Source of the DNA: Cololabis saira
Lineage: Eukaryota > Chordata > Actinopteri > Beloniformes > Belonidae
Direction of reading: 5' to 3'
Assembly (NCBI RefSeq): GCF_033807715.1
Contig: NC_084591.1
Coordinates: 25,851,090-25,915,089 of the forward strand
DNA length: 64,000 nucleotides
The notes under the pieces were generated by a model. The model was not told the origin of the DNA. It searched no databases and saw only the letters and a list, made by a program, of their open reading frames with translations. Shown here piece after piece: positions 53,410 through 64,000 of the stretch. Position numbers and translations under genes: made by a program. Positions within the stretch are counted from its first letter, which is position 1, and every line of letters begins with the position of its first letter.

Positions 53410-55040
53410 TTTAGTCAACAAAAGCCGTATGGAAAATGAGGCATAGCCATGTGCAAAACACACGTTTTTCTTGTTTGACTATGGTCTATTCTCAGGTCAG
53501 CTCGAGCAGCCCTGTACAGAGCTCTGTCACTTGACATGAAGGTAATTACGGGGGTTCTAAGGAGTATCCAGGGTTCCTGGTTGGGAAAACCCAAATGTTT
53601 TTGTCCACAGTCACATTTCTGATCCATAACTTGATATAGGCCAGTACCGTTCCTGTGAAAGTTTCCAGCTCTTGATGCACAGATAAGTCTGAGCCATCTG
53701 ACTGAAGCAATCCTGCAGTTTGAAGAGTGCATCAGCAAGCTAGTTAAGCCTGAATTATGGTTCTGCGTCAACCCAACGCAGAGCACACGCCGTCGGCGCG
53801 ACGCCGTCCTGAACCCTTCGGACTTCTCCGTCACTCCATTTCGCCGCGGTGCAGTACCCCCGTGACCGCTAATTTGCGATCTTTTCCTGAATGGTCTATC
53901 CGACTTTTTCCGGTCACAGTGAATCAAAAATATAAGGACAACTATTGTGCAAAAAACCAAAACAAAAAAAATCACACATACACGAAGAAAAGAGCGCTGA
54001 AAGTTCACGACTGCTTCAAACCGGAAATGCCTTGCTACCAAGTGAACCAATCACAGCCCTCTCCGTCTGCGTGTGGTCTGCGTCGCCTCGACGCGTAATG
54101 ACAATTTTCGTCAGTGACGGCGTCAGTGACGGCGTGTGGTCTGCGCCGACGCAGACCACACGCCGTAGGCACGGCGTCGTTTTGACGCAGAACCATAACT
54201 CAAGCTTGAGTAACAGTGGTGGGCCTGGCACTGTGTCTGAGGGGCGTGAAGGATGACAAGAGCAGGAATTAAAGATGGTCTGATTGGGCGAGGTGGGGGA
54301 GGGCTATGGTTTTGTACTCATGCTTAATGTTTGAGTAAACATGATCCAGAATCCTCTCCCCTCTAGCAGAACACTTGACATGTTGATAAAACTTTGGAAG
54401 TACAGTCTTCAAGTTGGCTTTATTAAAGTCACCTGCTATAATGTGAAGTCTGTCGGAGTGGACCCGCTGCTGTTTGTTTATAGTGTTCAGCAGGAGAGGG
54501 CCATGTTTATATTGTCAATCAGGTGGAATATACACAGCCATCATGATCACTACTGATAACTCTCTCAGTAAAAAGAAAGGCTGGCATCTTAGAGAAATGT
54601 ATTTGAGGTCTGTGGAACATTGTTTATCTGAAATTGTCCTGTTTTCTAGTTCTCATTTACATAAATACAGAGATCCTCCTCTGCCCTTCCTGGAGACCTT
54701 AGTCTGTTCCCAGTGGAGCAGAGTGCAACATGCTAGCTGCATGCTAGCATCGGGTATCCCCGGATGAAGCCAAGTTTCAGTGATAACCAAAGCACAGCAG
54801 TCACGAACTTATCGATTTCCAGCAAGTTGTTATTTCAAGTCATCCAAGTCGTTTTATGCACCAGGGATCTTGCGTTGGAGAGATGCAGGATTGGTAAAGA
54901 TGCCTTATGTGGCAGTTTTCTCAAGCTTAGCATAACACCGGACCTGTGGTCCCGCTTCTGCTTCTTATCCCTCTTCCATCTGCACCGTCTCCTAGACCCT
55001 AATAACAATCCACGCAGAGACCGGCGGTCACACTATGTCA
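53410..55040 (-). pseudogene. CR1/L2-like LINE fragment A (endonuclease part), split by a MITE
   Basis: Reads leftward. A basic leader (RDRCRWKRDKKQKR, about 54990) is followed by PILHLSNARSLVHK, then CALVITETWLHPGIPDASMQ (ITETWL at 54784-54767) and GRGGSL. IIAGDFNKANLKTVLPKF (GDFN at 54433-54422) and LPHLAQSDHL follow, near 54290. These are ordered blocks of the AP-like endonuclease that nicks the target DNA. Below the MITE (53755-54198) ETFTGTVLAYIK and ARADLR are the linker toward the reverse transcriptase. Stops and frame changes abound. The clade name is inferred. Confidence 0.78.
53755..54198. mobile_element. 444-bp MITE with 17-bp inverted ends and internal palindrome
   Basis: Ends TTATGGTTCTGCGTCAA and its exact complement TTGACGCAGAACCATAA. 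Both subterminal regions are rich in GCCGT/ACGGC words. An internal 17-bp inverted repeat (acggcgtgtggtctgcg, 4-base loop, complement) lies at about 54127-54164. Flanks give no clear target duplication, though TTA/TAA at the ends hints at a Harbinger-type TWA target. It splits LINE fragment A. A plus-strand tandem of gtcagtgacggc lies at 54110-54132. Confidence 0.8.
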
Positions 55041-55204
55041 TCTGGGACGTAATGAGTGTGATGAAAGTCACTCGAGACAGATATCTGGGACTGGTCTCCG
55101 ATGTCCAAAGGGTTCTGGCGGGTGTAACGGATGTTCCCAGAACCAATAGTGCTCAAGCAAGCAAGAAATTTGAACAAAAGAGCATTGAAAAGGAGAGCCA
55201 TGAG

Positions 55205-55625
55205 CAGCTGCAACCCAGTTCTTTAAGAGACTGCCTGCCAGCAGACCTGGACCCTTTTCAATTTGCTTATAAAGTAAAGAGATACACAGAAGAGACTGTA
55301 GCCACAACTCCACACTCTGCCCTGACCGACCTGGAGCAGCAGGTGAGCTACACCAGGCTGCACTTTGTAGATTTCAGCTCTGCGTTAAACATCATCCTCC
55401 CACAACGACTGGTGTCCAAACTGGCAAATCTGGGAAATCCATCACTCACCTGCAGCTAGATACTGAATTTCTGTCAGGTCGCTTCCAGAGGGTCAATTTG
55501 AGTCCCCACACCTCCACTGCTCTCAAATTTAAAACCGGGACACCACAAGATTGTTTGCTCAGACTGCTCCTCTATACCCTCTACTCCATGTATCCATGGA
55601 GCCTTCCAGACCATCCCACAGCCAG
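55205..55625 (+). pseudogene. LINE fragment C (reverse transcriptase part), opposite strand
   Basis: From about 55225 on the plus strand: DCLPADLDPFQFAYKVKRYT, then LHFVDFSSALNI, which is reverse transcriptase motif A (FVDFSSAFN in the family, with the catalytic D kept). FLSGRFQRVNL and KTGTPQD follow, the last matching motif B (TGSPQG). Motif C (FADD) is missing because the fragment ends near 55625. Frameshifts occur (about 55460). It lies head-to-head with fragment A, which covers the upstream part of the same type of ORF. Confidence 0.75.
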
Positions 55626-55739
55626 TCAACGTAAGGTGTAAGGTTATTATCGCTGAATGATAAATGTGTGTTTAACGCAATATAAACACAAGGCGTGTTT
55701 AGTCACCTTGTGCTTGAAGGTGAGTTGAGGGGAGGGATG

Positions 55740-56590
55740 GCAAGCCAGGAGGCATTCTCTGCGATACATAATGTATTTTTTTGGCAGTAGAATAATGATG
55801 GTGGACTTAATGAGACAGTGGCCTTGGACTGAAAATCCAAGTGAAGACTCCAGTCAGTCTTTCAGCCCCCTTCCAGGCACGCCACCAGGTCCTCGGAGCC
55901 TTCCAGGGGTTCACTTTGTGTACAGCTTGTCCAGTGTATCTTTTGTGCCCTGGTTGCACACTTAATGTGTTTATGTAATTTAGGTAGAACTACGTCAGAT
56001 CTGCATGATTGAAGTCCCCAGAAATGATATGAAGAGCCTCAGCATATTTGCTATGTCTGTTGCTGATGGTGTCATACAAAAGCTTCAGAGCCAAGCTAGC
56101 ATTAGCATCCGTTGCTACATGGATCTGAATCTGATCGTCATGAACTCCATGTCCGGAGAGCAGTGACTGGAGACTGTGGTGGAATATGTTCACCAGCTGT
56201 TGTTTACATACATGCACAGTCCCCCTCCTCTTTTCTTACCAGAACTCTCTGTTCTGTCTTGCCAGGGCACTGCGAACCCTGATATCTGAATAGCCATATC
56301 TGGTATGAGAGGATTTAGCCTCATCTCTGTGATCAGCAGAATGAAGCAGTCCCCGATAAAACAGAAGGTCCTGTTGCAAATGTTCATTGGCAGTGCTGTA
56401 ACTCCTCCAGCATGGATTGGCTGAAGTAGCTGGGAGCCAAAACAGATCACTTCAGAATCCTTCATTTGGAAATCTGCTAGTACCCGCATGATGCTGGTAG
56501 CAGCAGCCTGATATGCTGTGATCAGCGGGTCAAACAACGCAAGGATTTTTAGTCTTCGTTTCAGCTCTAGCAGTGCTAGTTTCAGATGTC
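55740..56590 (-). pseudogene. CR1/L2-like LINE fragment B (endonuclease to start of reverse transcriptase)
   Basis: Reads leftward from about 56590. LLITEMRLNPLIPDMAIQIS and GKKRGGGLCMYVNNSW (about 56220) are endonuclease blocks. IISGDFNHADL follows, with GDFN at 56019-56008. A deletion then jumps to NPWKAP (about 55910) and LTGVFTWIF, ending STAKK near 55780; these match the KAPGPDG...LAGVFTDIF...IIPVPKK entry into the reverse transcriptase. It differs in sequence from fragment A, so it is a separate insertion. Multiple frame breaks. Confidence 0.75.
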
Positions 56591-56599
56591 ATTTTGATT

Positions 56600-59496
56600 G
56601 TGACACCTGAAGTGATGATGTTTGGATGTTTTGATCAGAACGTAAAGAAATATTAATTAGCATCACATGTTAGCATAAGCTAAGCTAAGCTAAAATAACA
56701 AAGTGATGGACATAAGGTAGGCACATTCCATCCAGCTTCGCAGGACTGTGTTTTCTGCCCAAAGACGCTTTAAAAGCCCCTCTTTAGAAGAGTGAAATCA
56801 TGGAGGGTTTGACCAGAAATAATACAATTATATAGAGAATATTCCTTCCGATAGTGTAGCTTCCTCTTCTTTATTTAAATGTATAGGGCAGTGTGAATGC
56901 CACAGTGATTTTTATCTTCTCTAGTGGGACAAAATGGTGTTTTGCTATGCTAACAGTATTTTCAGATGTTCTTTTGCCAATACTGTATATTTAACATGGT
57001 GTTAAAGTGGTTGTTACATTGCATACATTTGGTTTATTTAAAAAAAATTCAAAGTGTAAATCTTGCAGCTTTAAAACTAACTTTTTTTCCTTTAAATTTT
57101 TCAGAAGAACATGTGATCTTGGTGTTTAAGCTTACAGCAGACCATGTAGTCCAGACCATTGTTTGATTAGATTTGGGAAAATATGATTTTTTGATCTAAA
57201 ATAGATCCTCTTACGTCAACCACACTACTTTACTGAGGGATAAATCTCCCTTCATAATTGCATCTATAAAAGATTGAAATGTGAAATATATTTAAGTTTG
57301 AGGTTACTGCTGTGTAACTATAAGGTAAAGTAATGTCACAGATGGTGCACATCTGATTGTCAGTAACACAGATAGCAGAGGAAGAAGAAAGGACTGAAGG
57401 AAATATTCTACAGGCACGGTTGGGTGTCAGTCTACTCATGTGAGTAGGCCTCTTGATCTGTACATAGATCATTTGCAATCATGCTTTGAGACACTAGTAC
57501 AAATAGAGACATTTTAAAAGGGAAAATAAGAGGAGGATGAACTTTTCTTTTGCAGTCAAACAGAAATAATTTTTTAGAACTGTCTGACAGCCCAGAAAGT
57601 AGGGCACTACAGCCTACATTACCAGAGGCTGTGTCTTATTTTGTGAGCACTGCTACAATGCAGTGCTCCACCTGCCAAAAATCAGCCAAACAGGCTCATT
57701 TGTTCTGAGCAATAAGTTGTTGCTATCAAACCATGAAAGTTGTGTTATATAATAGTATGATTTAAACACGCGCAATGCCTTTAGGGAGCAGGTAATTTCG
57801 CTAATGTGTTTAAGATGTTTAAGAAGACCTCTGGCAGGCAGTAAGAGTAATTTCTGACTCTAAAATACAAGCTCTCTCCCTTCCTCTTCCTAAAAAAACT
57901 AACTAAACAAAATAACACTTTGTCATGGCTCAATCACAATATCTTTATGTGCATTTAATGCAGAATTCAAACTTTTTCTTTAATGCAATGTGCTCTTTGT
58001 GTCCTTTGCATGCTTTTTGTGTGTGTTAGCAAAGGCACACACAGACAGGTGGAGCTCAGGTAGTTTTGCAAACAACTGAATGTCACAACCTGAAGGGCCT
58101 GAAGGCTTGGCTTTCAACTGAGATGTGAACATCTTGAAGTGCTTAATCATATCAAGCCCTATTTTCTCTCTTTCTTTCTATATCTCTCTCTCTTTCTCTC
58201 TCTTCTGCTCTTTGCAAGTGGCAGGCCAGCTGATCTGAACACACTGCAGCAATATGCACCATACCAAAAAAGAAAAGAAATCCCTCAGTAGCCCCAGGGT
58301 AAATCTAAGGAGTAGAACTACAGAGGTGGTATTGCTCCTACAGTTGGATTGTTTTACCTTTCTTTTGGCATTTGACGTTCACTGTACAGAGTAAAGCACA
58401 CTCAGAATTGACAGCCGAAACAAATATTTTCACATTCTTCTGATGAAAGCAAAGTTTTATTCTAAAAATTAGCAAACATTATTTATGAACTTGTTTGAAA
58501 GTCAGCTCTTGTCCAATAGACTGGCCTACATTGCATGCACATTAAGAAGGCACTCCAGCTTTATTCCAAACAAGTAGTTCAGTGCTCTTTGGTAGAATAG
58601 TTTAATTTGGGAACTACATAATCAAGATACTACATTTACTGAGGTTGAATATTCATTTTTCACATGTGTATTATACAATGATTCAAACTGGCATTTTAGT
58701 CACGATACTCATTTGGATCTGGTTGATATTTGGTTCTTTATGTTACTCCAGATTGTAGACTCTGAATTCATTACAAGAATACCACATCAGGCAATAAGTA
58801 AAATTGATCAAAGCTGAGTTTCTTTCAGTACCTTAAAACATGTCTAAATGGACTGTTTCAGACTGAATTGCATAGTGCCTGATGTATTGCTGAGAAGGAA
58901 TAAAAACTCCAGATAGAAAGGGAGGTCTGCATTAACACAGTAAAATTCACACCCAAAAACCTAGGTTAGGCCTCCCAGTATCATGAGTTGATTTCGCACT
59001 TGAGTCATAATCATTGCCAGGGGTGATTTCCACCCTCTGTTCTCAATGTTGCATGTACAGTCTGAGTAATCAGCTACAGTACTGAGGACCGAATTGAAAA
59101 AATCTGTCACTCAGAGACACAGTCTTTGCATTAGAACCAGCAGCACTGCTATCACACATGCACGGTTACATCATAGGCCTACTATACTGAATGTCTAAAA
59201 TTCTCCACCAACCAGCAATCTGTGGCACATCTTTAGACACATAATCTCTCCTCACAGGCGTTGACATCCCGCACAATATGTACATAAAGTGGCAATTTGG
59301 AAGTGCAGGTATGATTATAAGTATTAAAAAATCCAAACAAAAGGACAAAGTATATATACATTTGATTATGAAAATTCATATAAGTAAAACACATTCATTT
59401 AGCTCAAGCTTTTGTGAAAGTAGTCCTGTTTTTGTTTAACATCAAATGGTGCCGAAAGTCTTATAAATGTATTTTGGGATGTGTAAGCTGCCACTG
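56600..59496. other. Intergenic stretch, nothing recognised
   Basis: No gene or mobile element recognised. Contains a short taagc tandem (about 56670-56692) and a TC-rich tract (about 58160-58206). Confidence 0.5.
58160..58206 (+). repeat. TC-rich tract
   Basis: Imperfect (TC)n/(CTTT)n tract. Confidence 0.85.
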
Positions 59497-60054
59497 AAAA
59501 GCTGCTTGCTTGTGGCCCTGGAGGGCGTGGACCTGTTGGCCCCGAGATCGGCCTATGCAGGGTGGCTGGTGCTCGGCTGGGTCCTGGTCCATTGCCGTGG
59601 GTTTCCTGGCTGCCTCCTCCCGTGGTCAGGGGGGCCCCGCCCGAGGCTTTCTTCTGTTGCCTGCTAGGTTTGCTGGCGGGGGGTTTCCTCCCGCCCTCTT
59701 CTGGTCCTCCGTGGGGCTGCTGGTGGCCTGGGTTCGAGTTTCTTCCTGTCTGCTTCTGGTCTCTCGGGTGGCGTCCCTCCTCCACTCTTGTTGCAGTTCA
59801 AGCAAAGCCTTGTTTTCACTTTGCACACACACATCTACACAGACATATACACCTGCTCACTCACCTAAATTTTCATCCCACAGTTTTGGGGACAGATAAT
59901 CACAGTAGCCTAGTCCTGATTTAGTTTTAGAGACCTGGAATGGTTGCTGTTTGTGTCTCTGCCTATTTCTGCTTTTGGTTGTTTGTTTTCTCTCTTGCAG
60001 ATTCCAAAGGCTTGTGTGCCTGTTGTGTGTTTTCCTGTGTTTCTCTCATTTCAC

Positions 60055-61480
60055 ATTTGCAGCAGATGTTTTTAACAAATCATGTGGCCATGACATGATA
60101 ACTGCAGAACATCTGAAATATGCTAGCCATAGAGTTTCTGTGCTACTGGCAATGTGTTTCTCTGGGCTTGTGATGCATGGAATATTTATTTATTATTTAT
60201 TGGATCCCCATTAGTCCGCATAAATATGAAGACTATTCTTCCTGGGGTCCACTGCCCGAGTTCATGCTGTCTGTACTGTTAGTACCAATAGTTAAAAACA
60301 AAACGGGAAAGTTAAGCAGCATGGACAACTACAGACCAATTGCACTGGCGAGCATTATGTCTAAGGTAGAGGGTATTCTCATGGACAGGCTCAAAGAGTA
60401 TACAGCAACCACCGACAACCAATTTGGTTTCATGAAAAAACATGGCACGGACCTATGTATTTATACACTAAAGGAAATTATCAGCCAGTACAGAAGTCAT
60501 AATAGTACAATATTTATGTGTTTTCTGGATGCCTCACGTGCCTTTGATCGTATTCACCACCGTAAACTGTTCTTAAAACTACAAGAGAGAGTTGTCCCCT
60601 CATATCTTATAAGGATCCTACAGTTTTGGTATTCTCACTAAACTATGCAGGCTAGGTGGGGAAGGAGTACATCCACACCCTTTCTGGTGTCCAATGACGT
60701 GCGCCAGGGGGGGATTTTATCGCCTTTATTATTTAATTTATACATGGATGATTTATCTAAACAGTTCAATTAGTGTAAAACAGGTTGCATGGTGGGGGAC
60801 AACCTTATCAATCATATGATCTACGCAGATGATCTAGTTGTACTGTCCTACAGCAGCTACTACGGGTCTGTACTAAATATGGTTTTTCATTTAATATATT
60901 GTTCAATTCTAAAAAGAGTGTTGTCATGATCTTCCAAACAAAGGACGATCAGAAGCTTACCTTTCCCTCTTTTTCTTTGGCAGGAGAAGTATTAGAGGTT
61001 GTAAAGAAGTTGAAATACCTGGGCCACATAATCAGGGATGATTTCAGTGACGATGATGATTTGCAGCGTCAGTGCTGTAAACTATATGGCCAAGCCAATA
61101 TGCTGGCACGTAAGTTTCACATGTGTAAAAATAATGTTAAAACAGCACTGTTTAAAACATATTGCACTCCGCTATACACCGCTCACTTGTGGTGCCATTA
61201 TACCAGTGCTAAAATGAAAAAGCTACAGGTGGCATACAACGATGCTTTTAGAATTTTTCTAAAACTCCCTAGATGGACAAGTGCAAGTGAAATGTTTGTG
61301 ACCAGTGATGTACCCACTTTCCATGCTGTACTGAGGAATTTTATGTTTAGATTCATGTGTAGACTGAAGAAGTCAAAGAATGCTTTAATTATGGCCTTAA
61401 CAGAGACTACACAGAGCGATACAAGGTTCTCCTCCTGTTTCTGGAAACACTGGAGGAAATGTTTGTATGTTTTTAACTAA
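60055..61480 (+). pseudogene. LINE reverse transcriptase, inactivated
   Basis: Reverse transcriptase of the insertion above. ITAEHLKYASHRVSVLLAMC (about 60098) leads in. Then come LVPIVKNKTGKLSSMDNYRP and CFLDASRAFDRIHH (motif A, catalytic D kept), and VRQGGILSPLLFNLYMDDL (motif B). YADD is at 60822-60833 (motif C). The C-terminal part is from KKSVVMIF (60912) to about 61480. Breaks: a small insertion at about 60180-60250, a TAA at 60640-60642, a TAG near 60772, and a frameshift between about 60850 and 60890. Catalytic residues survive but the frame does not. The clade is not assigned. Confidence 0.85.
60180..60250 (-). repeat. Small insertion in the reverse transcriptase, tail-like repeat
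   Basis: About 70 bases (atatttatttattatttatt then ggatccccattagtccg... to ...cttcctggggtcca) interrupt the frame exactly between VMHG and LPEFMLS. The ggatccccatta...cttcctggggtcc pattern is a common fish repeat end, probably a retroelement tail in reverse orientation. Confidence 0.55.
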
Positions 61481-61610
61481 TTTGAACGGCACAAGTGAAT
61501 ATCTTTCTCTTTCTTTTTAATGTCTGTGTTTTGTATCTTGTTTTGTATTCTGGACCCAGTGTCTGCAAATAAACTTTATCTAATCTATTATAAAAAAAAA
61601 GCTGCTTGCT

Positions 61611-63776
61611 AAAGCTTTTAGGTGCTCAGTAATGGACAAAACATTCTCATTAATTTTCATTCTAATATATTCAAGTCAGATATTTACTCAAGATGTTCAA
61701 ATAAAGCTGCACAACTTTGGTGACCACTTCTTAAATACGATTAAATAAAAGAGAAATCATGTTGCAGTTTGATTTAAAAATAAAAAAAGTATAGATAGAA
61801 AGTAAGTGGCTCATGTGGATGTTGAGTGTCCTTGTGGCCCTCAGGAAGAAGCTGTTGTTTGAGTCTGAAGGTTCTGCTTTTGACACACCTTTACCTATTT
61901 ACTATAAGGAAGTGGATGCAGTCAATGCTGGGCCTTCAAATTGAGGGAAAATCTAGATTTTAAAAAGAGTTGGGCTTATCCAACTGAATTTTCATCTTGT
62001 TTGGTTTCAAATGACATTTTAATGAAAGATAAGCATAATGAATGCAACGTTACGCACAAAGAAGTAATACATTTGACATTTGTTTTTTTTGTTGTTTTTT
62101 TTTTTGGTGGGGGGGCATCTTGTGTGTTTACACGTGCTCATGACTAAATGTTCATGTAAATGTATATGCAATCCAAGCTAATGTAAGAGACTCTTGAACA
62201 GAGCAGACCAGCTGTTGAAAGACCAAAACCATCCATTCAGAGCCGGTTCTGAAAGAGCAACATCAGGACTCAGAAGTTCAGGTACGGGCCTGCAGCTTTC
62301 AGACAAAGACAGGCTCAGTCACGAAGGACTTTCATAGTTGAATGTCTTCTCAACAGAAATCAAACATTACTACGGGTTCTGTAATGACTTTAAAATGTTA
62401 CACTGACAGATTCAATGTTTGTACGTGGGTGTGTTTACGTAGCTGGGTGGATGAGCATCCCAACTGGCGCCAGGCAATCCTTCCAGAATCCAAACTTCCC
62501 CATACTTGATTACATACCCTTGAAAAGTTCAAAAGTCAGCTGAGTTCAACCTTGTTCGACATTTATTCTCACAAACTTAGGTCAGCTATAATGTGTGAAC
62601 AAATTCAGATTTATAAAGGAGTACAAGGCATCATTACCTGCATTTCATTGCACTACCAACGGATTTCATAGAAATAAACAATTTAATGTGTACTTAAATA
62701 AAATTGTCTGAGCTTAGATTTTTGTTTCCCAATTCGCTACAATTTTCTTTAAAACATGAACCTCATTGGCCATATATCAATACTACAAGTACACCATGCT
62801 TTTTTATAGAGTACAATGTGATAAATGTTGATGTTCTTTCCCTCTGAGATGTCAGCATTGATGGAGACAGATATGGTACTACTGAAAACAGACATTACTA
62901 GAGGCTGGACATGCTCATGTTAACACGCAGACAAATATTCTCAGGGGTATACAGAGGACAGGCAAAGATGTTGTTCTTAAATGTTTCCATTCTGGGGGAA
63001 ACAAATACTTGTTTGTCAAAGTAAAAAAAAAGAAAAACTAACATCGTTTTCCTTATTACACTTCAGTTGCATCATAAAAACCGTTCTCCCTGCATGTGCT
63101 TGTGAAAGCACAGCTATGGTCCTATCATCTTAAGCTTAATAAAGCCTGTGAAATTCAGCTCTTTCTACAGATAGTATTTGTCACGACTCAGAGCTTTTAC
63201 GTGTAGACACGGAAGCTTAAAAGTTACCAGCAGTGTGTGGAGCACATCTGTGGTGAGGTTACAGAAGAAAGTGATCACTGTCTCCTTTGGCTGACTGATG
63301 CTGTCTCCTCATATTCATCCCCAGTCATTGCAGTATCTTTCATCCCTCAATATACATTTTATGTGCCTTTACAAAACGTTTTAAAGTTTGATCCATTATC
63401 GTGAACAGCAGCTATTGTTCTATAATGAGTGGATCTTTTTGATCGCTGCAGCGACAACATACTTGTGTTTCCATCTCCTGTTTGCACCCAAGAGAAGATC
63501 TGATTGTCATTTTTGATTCTACGGTATTTTATTGATGCCACATATTCCTTTTTGACGAAATCAAAACAATGTACATATTTCCAACTCTTTTATGTGAAAC
63601 CTATCCATCTTCGAAGCAAACTTCCTAGATGCTGCTCTGCAGCTGCACATTTTGCAAACTTAAAAATAAACATGGCTTTTCAATAATATTATTGCTGGAA
63701 TTCTAAAACAATTACTCACCCTACTGGAAAACATAATATTATTGCAGTTAACATACCTCTAGCTTTACTAATAGCC
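61611..63776. other. Intergenic stretch with one possible LINE 3' UTR scrap
   Basis: At 61805-61925, gtgtccttgtggccctcagg and aagaagctgttgtttgagtctgaag recall a frequent fish LINE 3' UTR, but the match is from memory and weak. The remainder shows nothing I can name. Confidence 0.4.
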
Positions 63777-63893
63777 GGTTTCCCAGATCAGTTAAGTAGT
63801 TCTTAACAGCGAAAGACTTCTTTCAAACCTTCTTAAGGAGCCTGTGAAAGAAGTCTTTCGCTATTAAGAACTACTTAACTGATCTGGGAAACC
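63777..63893. mobile_element. Near-perfect fold-back MITE
   Basis: Two 49-bp arms, 63777-63825 and 63845-63893, are reverse complements with a single mismatch (48 of 49), separated by a 19-base loop that is itself partly palindromic (cttcttaaggag). Arms begin GGTTTCCCAGATCAGTTAAG. Beyond the arms the flanks agp-like bases (gcc on the left, gggcc on the right) extend the symmetry loosely. No coding capacity. Family unknown; CCCGGTTTCCCAGA ends are common in vertebrate MITEs. Confidence 0.88.
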
Positions 63894-64000
63894 GGGCCAG
63901 TATGTTCACACTCAACACAGTGAAATAATGCAAAATGCCTGCAGCGAATGAGAAAAGCCTGGTTTAGAGATTCATCTTACTTGTGAGTTTCAGGCTGTGC

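Larger units (their letters stand above)
59511..61596 (+). mobile_element. Non-LTR retrotransposon insertion with 14-bp target duplication
   Basis: The insertion is delimited by an exact direct repeat AAAAGCTGCTTGCT at 59497-59510 and 61597-61610. The right end is A-rich (cttatctaatctattata then A), as target-primed reverse transcription produces; the A run and the duplication overlap, so the boundary is fuzzy by a few bases. The GC-rich start (59511-59790, ctggtgctcggctggg and similar) looks like a LINE 5' UTR. The endonuclease part of the ORF is missing, so the copy has an internal deletion. The clean duplication suggests it is among the younger insertions here. Confidence 0.85.

Noticed and set aside
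53415..54050. A 211-codon minus-strand frame
   Set aside because: It runs across the border of a MITE and a LINE fragment and mixes their frames; the real signal is the broken LINE linker.
54764..55459. A 231-codon plus-strand frame as one protein
   Set aside because: Its first two thirds are the antisense of LINE fragment A plus unassigned sequence; only the last part (from about 55225) is reverse transcriptase.
59399..59785. Pro/Gly-rich frames near 59400-59920
   Set aside because: They lie in the GC-rich 5' UTR-like start of the LINE insertion and cross its border; composition alone explains them.

Overview
This is AT-rich nuclear DNA from a vertebrate, almost certainly a ray-finned fish. 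The clues are the transposon families (Tc1/mariner, hAT, CACTG-type fold-back and TTAA-target elements, a Rex3/RTE-like LINE, CR1/L2-like LINEs), the dispersed repeat with a tRNA-like head and a GGAT-rich tail typical of teleosts, long GATA, CAG and AT microsatellites, and one vertebrate coding exon. Nothing is bacterial: there are no operons, CRISPR arrays or phage genes. Most short reading frames here are chance.

The one host gene I can support is TMTC2 on the minus strand. Its first coding exon is 33078 down to 32996: 27 codons plus a split codon, ending ...ADFCYDD and followed by a GT donor. A CpG-rich stretch (about 33079-33540) is the likely 5' UTR and promoter. Positions 32995 down to 1 are therefore read as the start of TMTC2 intron 1, in which I recognise no second exon. 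Positions above about 33540 are read as upstream intergenic DNA.

Layout. 1-4530: plain intron. 4533-6092: dead Tc1/mariner copy split by a TTAA-target MITE (5352-5699). 6093-11790: intron. 11794-12617: SINE-like repeat split by a hAT element (11962-12499). 12618-32114: long intron with simple repeats, including a 21-unit CAG run at 31042. 32123-32841: hAT element holding a 408-bp fold-back element, only about 150 bp from the exon. 32996-33540: TMTC2 exon 1 and promoter. 33540-36790: intergenic, with a 155-bp GATA array. 36792-43000: dense nest of transposons (hAT MITE, SINE-like repeats, a 1.2-kb inverted-repeat element, two more copies of the TTAA-target MITE, a 1.1-kb hAT, a Rex3-like LINE). 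43000-52510: mostly featureless apart from a Tc1 remnant and one SINE-like copy. 52511-56590: hAT element plus three CR1/L2-like LINE pieces in mixed orientation. 59511-61596: LINE insertion with an exact 14-bp target duplication. 63777-63893: nearly perfect fold-back hairpin.

No new multi-gene system is visible. The most interesting material is one short TTAA-target MITE family, present three times. Each copy carries an intact TGACGTCA (CRE-type) and a TTTCCCGC (E2F-type) motif. Each is also nested with another mobile element, so insertion order can be read directly.
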